Assembly (NCBI GenBank): GCA_014904845.1
Contig: MU119548.1
Location: 1-40,650 of the forward strand
DNA length: 40,650 nucleotides
Source of the DNA: Acephala macrosclerotiorum
Taxonomy: Eukaryota > Ascomycota > Leotiomycetes > Helotiales > Mollisiaceae
Reading direction: 5' to 3'
Position 1 is the first letter of the stretch. Each line of letters starts with the position of its first letter. Shown here one piece after another: positions 11,135 through 20,892 of the stretch. Both the position numbers and the translations under genes were made by a program. A model generated the notes under the pieces. The model had not been told where the DNA came from, ran no database searches, and saw only the letters and a list, made by a program, of their open reading frames with translations.

Positions 11135-13441
11135 TTTAACGTTTCGAATTTATTAAAAAATCGAGTACTGGTTTTTGTCGACAGTCGATCGTTGAACGGC
11201 GCTAATATCGATTATAATGTCTATAAAAACGTGTAATACGTAGCGATTCGTTAAATACGTTTTCGTATTAGTAAATATTAGAAATAGTCTCGATTATATT
11301 GCAATATTCGATATCGTATAATAAATTGATTGATAATCGAGTAATTCGATAATTCTAAGTTTATTAATCGTATCGTAAAATGTTATAAAGTAATTAATCG
11401 ATCGCGTGATATTGTTTTTGTGTAAATTTTTTTTTTTGGTAAATTTAACGACGAATTGTTCGTATTTTTTAGTGATATTAGAATTTAATTTTTTGAATTC
11501 AATTACGAATTGAATTATTTTGTTTTTGTTAAACGATCTCGATTTCTTAAAATCGTCGTACGCTTTTTTTTTTTTTTTTAGTATATAGCAAATATTTTAA
11601 TAATTCGAGTTTTTACAAACGAAATACTTTTTCTCGTTTTAATATATTATCGATTTTTTGTAATTAGTTCGATTACTATATCGAGTATTTTTATTGTAAT
11701 ATTTGTAATTTGCGAAGTATAATTCGATTATATTTCGATAGACTTTTTTTTTTTCGATTATAAAAGTTTTAAAAACTGTTTTTATTTTCGTTTAAAGTAA
11801 AATCGCATTATAAACGTTTTCGCATATTATTTGAAAATTCGATAAAAGTCGAAAAAATACTTAGTAATACTCTAGTACGCTTCGATAAACGTAGTAGAGT
11901 TTGTTTCGTATAGTAATTTTTGTTCGTATATTCGAGTGTAAATTAAATTGTTTTTAGATCAATTTTTAGTGTAATATTTCGAAGTATTCGAAAATCGTTT
12001 TATTTGAGTTTTACGTTCGAATTAATGCGAGTATAATTGTATTTTATTAATTGAGTATTTTGTTTTAATGTTTTTCGATTTTAAAATTCGATTTTACAAT
12101 TTTAATTATTTTATTGAAAGACAAACTTTTTTTAACGAGCTTTTAGTAATAAAACTCATTAGTCTCGTCGATAAATATAATCGAAAACGCGTTATAATAG
12201 TTTTTAGATTTAATATTTATTTTCGAATATAAATTTTCGAATACTCGTATAAATATATTTAATAAATTTTTTTTTTCGTAGTATTTGAATTTATCGTTGT
12301 AAATTTTTATAAAAATAATTAAATTTTTATCGAAATTGAATATTATTTGATTTTCGCGATTAAAATTGTATATTAATCGATTAAAATCTTTTAATAATTT
12401 TTCAACTTTTAGTAATAGTAGAAACGATAAATTTCGTTTCGAGTTTTCGTTTTTTGATAGTAAATCTAGTAATAATGTTTTATTGTATTTTTAGAATTGT
12501 TTTTAAAGTATTGTACGTTCGAGTAGCGTTGTTTGTTTTATAGAAAGTCTTGTGACAAGTTTTAGTAATTGAGAAAAAAGATTCGAAAGTATTAATATTA
12601 TTTTTTTAATTTTCTCGATAAGAATAGCGAAAAACGCTAGTTTTCGAGTTTATTCTATTTTTAAATCGATTGTATTTTTTTATGAATTGAAGTTTTTTAT
12701 TAAATTTATTTCTATAATTTTTTTATGCGATTATTTTGATTGTTTCTTTTTATTTGCAATGTTTATTAATATTTTTAAAACTTTAATAAATCGTTTTTTC
12801 GATATTTATATTTCGTTTATTTACAAAGTTTTACGTAGTTTTTTTTTCGTGTTTTCGTTTATTTTTTTTTTAAATATTTCTTTTATCTATTCTAGAAATG
12901 CTTTTTTATATTCTACTTATAATTTATAGTCTTGATTACTTTTTACTTTAAAACTCTATATTTATTCTAATATGTATTGTATCGAATCGAAAGATAAAAA
13001 AAGTAGTAAAAAAGTTTTTTTTTGATCAAAGTCGTATTTTAAAAAAGTATGATCATATTCTCGAAAAGTATTTTATCGAGTCGTATTGTGTTTAGTAAAT
13101 ATATTAATTCGACGAGTTTTCGTATCGAGTTTATAAAAGTTGTTTTTAGTATTGTTTAACAAATTACAATAAAATACTCGTTGTTAATACGCGATAAAAC
13201 GTAAAGTAAAAAATTAATCAGTTTTAAATCGGAGAAAATAAAGCGAACATAAGATCGCAATATTTTTTGAAGATTTAATAGTCTTTTTTAGTATAAACAA
13301 AAACTATTTTTTTTTACGTTCAATTGAATTAATAAATTGCGTACAATTTGAGTTTTTTTGTTCGATCGATTTTATTCAATTGTTGCTTTTTTGTAAATAA
13401 TTTTACTACTCTGTAATCGAACGAGTTCAATTATTGATTAG

Positions 13442-13670
13442 TATTGAAACGTTCGAAAACAAACCACGAAACACTAAAATCTTAATCTAGTATCAATAAT
13501 TCAATTTTGTTTACTTTTTCTCAAAAGAAATATTTCTTTATTTATATAATTAAACAAAGTAAACGTAAGATTAAAAAATGAACACTAGAGCAATTGTTAC
13601 TAAAAGCAATAAAAATCATAATTAAAATCATTTAATCGATCGCTTAAACGATCATATAATTGAATCGACA
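13442..13670 (-). repeat. right LTR (229 bp; 5' LTR in coding sense)
   Basis: Partner of 7358-7586. This copy keeps C where the left copy has T and carries A where the left has G, so it was mutated mainly on the opposite strand. It ends in CA and is followed directly by the ATTAT duplication. Confidence 0.9.
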
Positions 13671-13675
13671 ATTAT
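13671..13675. repeat. 5-bp target-site duplication (right), ATTAT
   Basis: Identical to 7353-7357. Confidence 0.85.
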
Positions 13676-14945
13676 AAATTATAAATTTAATAAATATATA
13701 AAAATTAAAAAATATAATTTTAATTTTAATTTAATTTAATATTTTATATAATTATTAAATTAATATTATATTTATATATATAATTAAAAAAATTAATATT
13801 TTAAATAATTTAAATTAATTAATAAATTTAATAATAATTTATTAATATAAATAAATATATTTTCGTTTTTTTTAATTAAATAATATTTAATATAATTCGT
13901 ATTTTATAATCGTATTTTTAATTAAAATAATTTTTATTAATATTTAATTTAAAAAAAATAATTCGTTTAAAAAAATGTTTTTTTAAAATCGATAAAAGTT
14001 TTATATTAAAATTTTATATAAAAAAAACTTTTTTAAAATTTTTATTTTTTATATTAAATTATTATAATTAATTTAATTAATTATAAATAATTATTAAAAA
14101 TTTTTTTAAAATTTATAATTTATAATATTTCGTAATTAAAATTGAAATTACGTAATAATTATTAATTCAAATAAATTAAAATCGAAAATTTAAACGATAT
14201 TAATATATTTTTAATTTATTATATAATTATAAAAAGTTTAATAAATTAATAAATAAATAATTTTAAATATAAAAATTTTAAAATTTTAATATTTTTAAAT
14301 AAAAACGAAATAATTTTATAAAAATATAAATAAAAAAAATAAACAATTAATATAATATAATTAATAATATTTATAATTTAAATATTATTATTTTATATAA
14401 TATTTATTAATTAATAAATTTTATTTGTAATATATATATATATATATATTTTAATTTATTTAATATAATAATTTTTTTTTTTTATATAATATTTTTTTTT
14501 TTAAAAAAAATTAAATTTAATAAATTTTATAATTTATTTTAATTTAAAATTTAAAATAAAAATTAATTAAATATATTATTAAAATTAAAATAACGATTTT
14601 AATATTTTATATTTTTTATATTATTATTTTTTAAATAATTTTTTTTATAATATTTATAAATATTTATTTATTTTTATTTTTTATTTTTAATTTATTATTT
14701 TTTTAATTTTTTATATTTTTTTATTTTATAAATATTAAATTATATATTTATATTATTATTAATATTATAAAAAAAATTATTTAATTTAATTTATTAAAAC
14801 GATTTAATTTATAATTAAATTTTTTATTTTAAATATTATTTTTTTTTTTTTATAATAATCAAAATAATATATTATATTATAATATTTTTATAATTTTATT
14901 ATTTTAATTATTTTTTAAAAATATCGATTTTTCGATTTTTCGAAA
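13676..14945. repeat. AT-rich RIP-degraded DNA, no gene
   Basis: Nearly pure A/T with sparse CpG, including an alternating TA microsatellite at about 14429-14449. No gene seen. The composition changes abruptly to normal near 14946, at the start of the argininosuccinate lyase promoter. Confidence 0.75.
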
Positions 14946-15174
14946 GTTGCACACCTCGACCACATAGTGTGCCGTACAGAAGGGAGCAGTCGGAACGGAA
15001 GAACTGCTCTCCAGAGAGAGGGGCAGCAGGCGGCTAATCATCGGCTAGCACCCCATCATGTGGCCCACATAATTAATTTTTCCTCCGTATGCTTCTCCCA
15101 TTCACGAACGCGACCTCAATTTTATGTTGGATTTAAGTTAACCTTCATCTTTTGACCTAACCCAGATCACCATC
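14946..15174 (+). promoter_or_regulatory. short promoter and 5' leader of the argininosuccinate lyase gene
   Basis: About 230 bp of normal-composition DNA between the AT-rich block and the start codon. The leader just before the ATG (acccagatcaccatcATG) has a good fungal start context. I see no clear TATA box and no TGACTCA-type general-control element. A 62-codon open frame at 14967-15155 could be an upstream ORF but has no supporting feature. Confidence 0.5.
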
Positions 15175-16761
15175 ATGGCCCAACTACCCAAAAATGACCA
15201 GCCAATTCGATTATGGGGCGGCAGATTTACGGGTGCAACGGACCCCTTGATGGACCAGTACAATGAGAGTCTATCAATCGATCGCGTTTTCTACGCCCAG
15301 GACATCAAAGGCTCGATAGCGTACGCCAGGGCCAACGTCAAGACAGGTATCCTTACGCAAGAAGAATTCGAGATTATTGAGCGAGGTCTGCGGGAAGTTC
15401 TCCAGGAGTGGGAAGAGGGGAAGTTCGCGCCAGCACCCGGAGATGAAGGTGAGCAAGCTCCGGTACTCATGCCATTTATACTTCCGCGGGGACACCAAGC
15501 GGGGTCTGATTGTATCAGATTTTCCTTTCTAGAGATCAATTGCTAAGGGGACAAAAGATATTCATACTGCGAACGAGCGCCGCCTCGGCGAAGTTATCGG
15601 AACAAATATTGCAGGAAAGCTACATACAGGCCGCAGCCGCAACGACCAAGTATCGACCGACATGCGCATGTGGCTCCGTGATGAGCTAGATCTGATTGAG
15701 GAGTACCTTGTCGATCTCCTCAAGGTCATTACTCAACGTGCTGAGCAGGATATCGACTACATTATGCCGAGCTACACACATCTTCAAAGGGCACAACCTA
15801 TCCGATGGAGCCACTGGCTTCTCAGCTATGCCACAGCATTCCAATCCGACCTCGAGCGCCTGCGGTTCACGAAGAAGAACATCAACAAACTCCCTCTTGG
15901 TAGCGGTGCCGTTGCTGGCAATGCCTTTGGCATTGATAGGGTGCAGCTGGCGAAAGAACTAGGCTTCGAGGGTCTCATCATGAATAGCATGTCCGCAGTT
16001 GGCGACCGAGACTTTGTTGTCGAGGTGCTACAATGTGCCTCTACTATCAGCAGTCACCTATCGCGCTGGTCGGAGGACCTTATCATCTACAGTTCATTGG
16101 AATTCGGTTACGTGAAGCTGGCAGACGCATACACAACTGGCAGCTCTTTGATGCCACAGAAGAAGAACAGCGACTCCCTTGAGCTCCTTCGTGGCAAGTC
16201 TGGGAGAATATTTGGGTCAATGGCCGGCCTGATGATGAGTATCAAAGGTATCCCATCCACGTATAACAAGGACCTGCAGGAGAGCTTGCAGCCGATGTTA
16301 GATACTGTCAAGACCTTGAAGGACAGTCTCCAGATTGCGGCGAGGTCGCTGGCCACAGCCACGGTTTATCCGGATAAGATGCATGCTGCACTAAGCCCAG
16401 ACATGCTAGCAACAGATCTTGCTGAGTATCTAGTCAGGAAAGGTAAGCTGCGCTATCGGTTAGAACTTTTATAACCTCTCTTGCTGATCTCAGCGCAGGT
16501 GTACCATTCCGTGAGACGCACCACTTAGCGGGCAGGATAGTCGCACTGGCTGAAGATGAGAAAAAAGGGATGAACGAGCTCACTATTAAGCAATTTCAAG
16601 GTATTGACAAGAGGTTTGGCGACGACGTGCTAAGCGTGTTTGACTACGAGCGCTCTGTAGAGTTGAAGTATGCTACAGGCGGAACTAGTCGCTCTGCGGT
16701 CTTGGAACAGCTGGAAGCGCTGAAGAAGACATGGTCGGTTCGGCGAGAGGATCATTCGTGA
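15175..16761 (+). CDS. ARG4: argininosuccinate lyase (3 exons, intact)
   Basis: Cleaves argininosuccinate to arginine and fumarate, the last step of arginine biosynthesis; homotetrameric, normally cytosolic. Exons 15175-15448, 15558-16442 and 16499-16761 give 473 residues, the usual length (about 460-470). The family core is complete: HTGRSRNDQ from residue 114, the catalytic-histidine segment [11 protein letters not shown] (H166), and the fumarase/lyase signature [10 protein letters not shown] at 286-295 with the catalytic serine region. Intron 1 starts gtgagc; its acceptor must be the aaaag at 15557, since the earlier ctag acceptor leads straight into a stop, whereas this one restores [13 protein letters not shown]. 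Intron 2 is 56 nt (gtaagc...gcgcag). No disabling change seen, although RIP-mutated DNA lies about 230 bp upstream. The symbol follows yeast usage. Confidence 0.96.
15449..15557 (+). other. intron 1 of argininosuccinate lyase
   Basis: 109 nt, donor gtgagc, acceptor aaaag; the frame after splicing restores the conserved [10 protein letters not shown] block. Confidence 0.85.
16443..16498 (+). other. intron 2 of argininosuccinate lyase
   Basis: 56 nt, donor gtaagc, acceptor gcgcag; joins ...VRKG to [11 protein letters not shown], a conserved stretch. Confidence 0.92.
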
Positions 16762-16803
16762 GGCTTATCAAGGAGAAGTTCGTTAATATCGCGGGGTCCG
16801 TCC

Positions 16804-17849
16804 TTAGATACCAGTGAATATTGGGCGAGAAAAAAAGAATCGAGAAGGGTGAAAAGTATAGAAAATCAAATTGCTGATTTCCATGCCTGCCTTGTCGCAG
16901 ACAACCGTGAAGGAAGGCTTTTGATGCCGCAAGTTCTTCTGGCCGAAGTTAAGATAGACTTGTTCTGCGATTATGGAAGAATCTCCCCGGAGCTTTGATA
17001 GAAAGGTGCGCAAATCAGGTTCCCCAAGGATGATGTTGATCGGTGATAACTTGACATAGTGGTAGCTGTATTCCACCAACAGCTCTTCAAGTTGACGCCA
17101 TTTCTCTTCGCCAAAATTCCTGGCCTGACAGTATTCAGTAGACAGAGAAGCCTGGTTGCGAATAAGGGTAGTGTCACGAGTTGAGATCTGTCGAGGGTTG
17201 CCTTGCATCTTTCCCCTTTGAAGATTAAAGCTCGGGTTGGTTGGGTCGACCACATGCCCGTTGATAAGATGCGATGGATTCATGGTGGGATAGTTCATTT
17301 GGCAGCTACCTCTCAATCCTCTGGCACCTACCACACGATTAAGTTTGGCCTTATACTCATTAAATTTGATTTTAAATACTGGCGTAGGGCTTTGATTTTC
17401 TTACCCAACAGCTTCGCGAGCTCATTTACTTTTAATTCTGGGGCGATCTCGTCCATCTTCTCAATCAGGTGGTGCCAGTCCTCATTCATGTGCAGGCAAT
17501 GCGTGTGCCAAGACTTGCGAGTCTTTTCAGCAGCAAATGCCTCGATGTCAACCAATGATGGAGGGAATTTGCGCTTGTTCAAACCGCCGACGAATTTATT
17601 GATGTCAGCTTGAAGGCCTTCGCCCGCTGAAGAGCTACACATAAGAAGCCCAAGCCAGCCCGTGTATTGAGATTCGTGGTCGAACGTATTCGCTGGCAGA
17701 CCCGTTACGGTTGCCCCTGCACGGAGTATTTTACGAAGACCCTTCTTAATATCCTTCGGAGCAGCGGCCTCCAAACTATTTTCAGCTTCTGGGTCAATAT
17801 TCTTAGAATGGTCGGAAATTACGAAATGGCTTGGAGCTTGATCGTCTTC
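16804..17849 (-). CDS. unrecognised protein, 2 exons, 5' end missing or broken
   Basis: Open reading 17849-17405 joined to 17327-16804 across a 77-nt intron (17404-17328; donor gtaaga, acceptor gtggtag) gives 322 residues with the frame kept exactly, ending at TGA/TAG-free reading up to the stop at 16804. I recognise no domain. The product is soluble-looking, with a charged middle segment (LIEKMDEIAPELKVNELAKLL) that suggests helix. No ATG opens the frame: the first in-frame ATG is at 17642. Upstream the frame meets TAG at 17852-17850, which would be CAG before a single C-to-T change in CpA, the RIP-preferred context; otherwise that TAG is an intron acceptor. Beyond it the same frame runs on through a cysteine-containing stretch (HYRCSTC) into the 15-bp repeats near 18000. 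Either a gene with an unresolved first exon or a recent pseudogene. Confidence 0.5.
17328..17404 (-). other. predicted intron of the unrecognised minus-strand gene
   Basis: 77 nt, gtaaga...gtag, phase 1; splicing joins ...LAKLLG to ARGLRGSC without a stop. Confidence 0.65.
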
Positions 17850-18000
17850 CTACACGGGGTCGACATTCGCGTCATCCGCTGCAGCCAAAGAGTAACAAGT
17901 CGAGCAGCGGTAGTGTGGGAGTGGAAATAGGGAGAGAAAGAGTAGCCTCAACTGAGCAAGCCTTGAGAAGTCAGCAGCCTGTGAATAAGGAGGCCTAGAA

Positions 18001-18071
18001 ATGAGTTGCCTAGGAGTGAGTTGCTTAGGTGTGAGTTGCTAAGGAGTAGGTAGTTGGGAGTGAGCTAAAGG
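18001..18071. repeat. 15-bp tandem repeat, about 3 to 4.5 units
   Basis: Units atgagttgcctagga, gtgagttgcttaggt and gtgagttgctaagga, followed by two more divergent partial units. The period is 15, a multiple of 3. On the minus strand it reads as TP(K/R)QL-type pentapeptides in the same frame as the unrecognised gene downstream, with a TAG in one unit. It could be a decayed coding repeat or a promoter minisatellite. Confidence 0.7.
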
Positions 18072-18539
18072 TGAAACATATAAAGTTTGAGTGTTTTCTA
18101 ACTCCGCGAGAGATTATTATATGATTTTTATAATTAGAAGCACGTTCTTTCGCCTCGGGTTGCTTTTTTATGGGGAGATAAGTATAAGCCTTTTCAAGTA
18201 TATAAAGAAGCATCTTCAAACATCAATGCTGGCATATTCAACGAAGGTTCGCAGCGCAACAAGCAGGTACTGGCTAGATGTGTGGGGCTTCATTCCTCGA
18301 AGGCACGGTGATGTTGAGCCTGATGCCGAGTGCTTTGTGGCAGCAGTGAAGGGTTTCACTCCTGAAGAGGGAGGCAAGATAACGAGCCAGGAATGGGCCC
18401 AGATACCAAGAAAAATTCGACTGAGGTTGTCTGAATTCACTATACTAGTGTGATGCTAACGGGATTAAAGGAGCTAAGCACCGACATTCGCTATACAATC
18501 ATGGGCCGTGAGCCGGCCCAGAAGTACCAAAACCAACAG
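18072..18539. other. intergenic region, possible small ORF 18226-18453 (+)
   Basis: A 75-codon plus-strand frame (18226-18453, starts MLAYSTKVRS) lies about 25 bp after a TATA-like gtatataaag. It has no recognisable domain and sits in what is probably the 3' flank of the permease. I do not treat it as a gene without expression data. Nothing else is evident. Confidence 0.25.
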
Positions 18540-20350
18540 CTACCACAGAAAATTCAATCTAGCCCATCCCTTCGGCTTTGGGATCTTCTCCTCTGGGCTA
18601 TCGTTCATCTCATTCAATGCCGCTAGAATGGGGATGGACTCCAATGTTTGAATCTGGGTACCCTTGAAGAACTTCCAGCCTGTGTACAGAAGGATCACGA
18701 TCGGAATATCGCTGAGAATACGTCAGTAAACGAAATGAGTGAGGAACATTAAAAACTCACAGGTATGATGAAATAAAGGTAGCAGTATCCCAATTGCCTT
18801 TGATGAATACGGAGAACCCACCAGTGAAGAGGAAGAGGATGCAGAAGAACAAGCCAGCCCGAGATGAATACGCTTTCAATATATCAGTATATTTCCAATT
18901 TACGTTTGGGTTGATAGTATAACTTACGAGTCCACCAGTGATGCCAAGGAAGTTCCTGTCGAGCAATCCCTTGCTTTTTCAAAGCTTGATGCAGCCGAAT
19001 GTGGTTGAACAGAATCACACTCCATGAGACGAGCGTACCCGCAGCTGTCAGGTCCAAGAACCAGTAGAAGACAGTCAAAGCATTGTTCGACAAGCTCAAG
19101 AATGCCAATGCCGCCACAGCAGTCTGAAACAAGACGCAAACATATGGAATGCCCCACTTGGTTGTTCTGAGAAAGATCTTGGGAGCTTGCTTCTTGAGCG
19201 CCAGGCCGTAAAGAATCCGAGTTCCGGCGAGCATGGATTGATTCGATGCCGACCATGCTGATGTCAACACAACAGCATTAATGATCGATGGAACAGCCTT
19301 GATACCAGCCCTAACTGCAGCAATGACGAAAGGGCTTTGAGAAGCCGTACCGGATTGGTCATTCAGTGCTGGATCATTGCTAGGAACAAGCATACCGACA
19401 ATAAACACCGCCAAGATGTAGAATATCGAGACTCTGGCAAAGACTCGGTGGCAGGCTCTCGGAATGTTCTGTCGAGGGTTTTTGGTTTCTGCGGCGGCGA
19501 CCGACAAACTCTCGACTCCGGCGAAGGAGTACACAGCATTGATCATAACTGCCCAGAAACCTAAGAACTGTCCCAACGATCCAGAAGCAAGGTACTCGAC
19601 AAAAGGTCCTGGGTCCTTCCAATAACGGAACCCGATTCGGTCCTGGCCAGGGACACCTCCCAGATCTATGACGAGGCCCATTATCACGACACCAACGACC
19701 AGGAGAATCTTTATCAAGGCGAAGAAGAACTCGACTTCTCCGTAGATGCCGACGAAAATGATCCCGACCAAGAAAGTGACAAGGATCAGCAAAGTGATCC
19801 AGAGAGCAGGATACTTGTCGGTCCAATATTGAATTAGGACGAGGGCAGCGGATATCTCTGATGGAACGCTGAGGTACGTTCCATATACCACGTTCCACCC
19901 AACAGCAAATCCAAGTGCAGGGTCAACAAGAAGTTCTGCATGTCGGACGAAAGATCCAGTGACGGGAAACAGAGCAGATGTTTCACCTAATGCGAATTGA
20001 ACAGCGCAGACAACAAGTCCCACGAGAGCGTAACCAAGAAGTGCTCCAAGTGGACCTCCAGTCTGAAGAGCTCCTCCAAGACTGAGAAAGAGACCAGTAC
20101 CCTGCGTAACGTTAACATATGATCACGTGGGACGATAGGGTAGCAGTACAATCGCACCAGCTAAGGCAATCATCTGAATATGCCTCTGTCCAAGCGATCT
20201 CGAGAGATTCTTTTCCTCCTGCTCGTCCACGATGCGAACTCCTTCATGTCCTTCGCCCACGAGAGCCGAGTCATCGAGGAACACATTCTTGGAGTTGTCC
20301 TGGTCGAGGTTTGGAGCTCCCGCACTACCAGTTCCCTGCTGTCTAACCAT
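18540..20350 (-). CDS. APC-superfamily amino-acid permease, fungal YAT type (4 exons, intact)
   Basis: Proton-coupled uptake of amino acids across the plasma membrane is the family role; the substrate cannot be read from the sequence. Exons 20350-20150, 20101-18928, 18872-18761 and 18711-18540 give 552 residues, typical length. The order is right for the family: hydrophilic N-terminus to about residue 55, then RHIQMIALAGAIGTGLF (first membrane helix with the conserved GTG), GALLGYALVGL, the ETKNPRQNIPRA loop, PSIINAVVLTSAWSASNQS, and the GIPYV segment; about 12 membrane segments by eye. The short C-terminal tail has an acidic SPEEKIPKPKGW. All three introns (48, 55 and 49 nt) are GT-AG and keep the frame. 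It lies between the unrecognised gene and the damaged regulator, both also on the minus strand, in a possible metabolic cluster. Confidence 0.92.
18712..18760 (-). other. permease intron 3
   Basis: 49 nt, gtgagt...ctgacg...ctcag; joins FISSYL to DIPIVILLY. Confidence 0.88.
18873..18927 (-). other. permease intron 2
   Basis: 55 nt, donor gtaagt, acceptor gaaag, phase 1; joins HHWWT to PYSSRAGL. Confidence 0.85.
20102..20149 (-). other. permease intron 1
   Basis: 48 nt, gtactg...gttaac...gcag; joins ...LAGAI to GTGLFLSLGG, a conserved helix. Confidence 0.88.
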
Positions 20351-20892
20351 GGTGCTCTGTGTGCCCCAAGAATCTAGCAGGAGCAATGATGATATATTGT
20401 GCTGAGGGAAGAAGAGGTTTGGTCCTGTTATCTTGGCGGAAAGAGCCCCGGACTTGAGTGAAAAGGGCGAGAGCCTCTCGCTCCTCGGGCCTTCCAGAGC
20501 TGTTCACATTTTTCTTCGGGGTTGCGTCTTCGCGCTTGGTACCTGTCGTACGGGTCCCAATCCTAGTTTGGAAGGTCGTACCAGAAATTTCAGCCCGGGG
20601 ACTAACTTTATTCTGTGGGACGATGCCAGTCACGGGACTGTTACGCATCCGTTCATAACTTCCAAACAATCAACATTGCAATGGGACCTTATTTGGCATG
20701 TTTCGCATTCGATTTCCCGCGGATTTTCAAGAAGTACTGCCTAAATGAAATGCGTGAAAAGGGGGCGGGGTATTGGCGGGGTAAATCTCGCTTACATACA
20801 GTAGTAGCCTCCCAACTCTCCAAAACCAGCATTCTGTTTTTCAAGAAATTGGCGCTGATCATAGATATCTCTGATGGATCTGGATTCAATAT
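20351..20892 (-). promoter_or_regulatory. permease upstream region
   Basis: About 540 bp between the permease start and the end of the regulator gene, both transcribed leftward. It should hold the permease promoter. No TATA box or named operator stands out. The open frames here are GC-driven and have no domain. Confidence 0.4.

Larger units (their letters stand above)
7358..13670 (-). mobile_element. complete RIP-inactivated Ty1/copia LTR retrotransposon
   Basis: A 6313-bp element bounded by two direct 229-bp repeats that begin TG (TA in the right copy, G to A) and end CA (TA in the left copy, C to T), flanked by ATTAT on both sides. The internal coding remnants are on the minus strand, in order from high to low coordinates: a protease-region fragment (11134-10934), a GAG-pre-integrase fragment (10864-10673), and a reverse-transcriptase IDD motif (near 8909-8923). 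Protease, integrase, then reverse transcriptase is the copia order, not gypsy. Frames are broken throughout by C-to-T and G-to-A changes, so the element cannot encode proteins. It is clearly less mutated than the AT-rich DNA around it, so it inserted later. Confidence 0.88.

Noticed and set aside
12687..12929. 80-residue hydrophobic plus-strand frame as a membrane protein
   Set aside because: F/I-rich composition follows from AT-rich sequence, and it is antisense to the gag region of the retrotransposon.
14967..15155. Upstream open frame in the argininosuccinate lyase leader as an arginine attenuator peptide
   Set aside because: The known attenuator peptide belongs to the carbamoyl-phosphate synthetase small-subunit gene, and this 62-residue frame does not resemble it. 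The frame may be chance.
18884..19898. Long alternative frames (172 and 110 residues) in the permease region
   Set aside because: They overlap the well-supported permease exon in other phases and have no domain.
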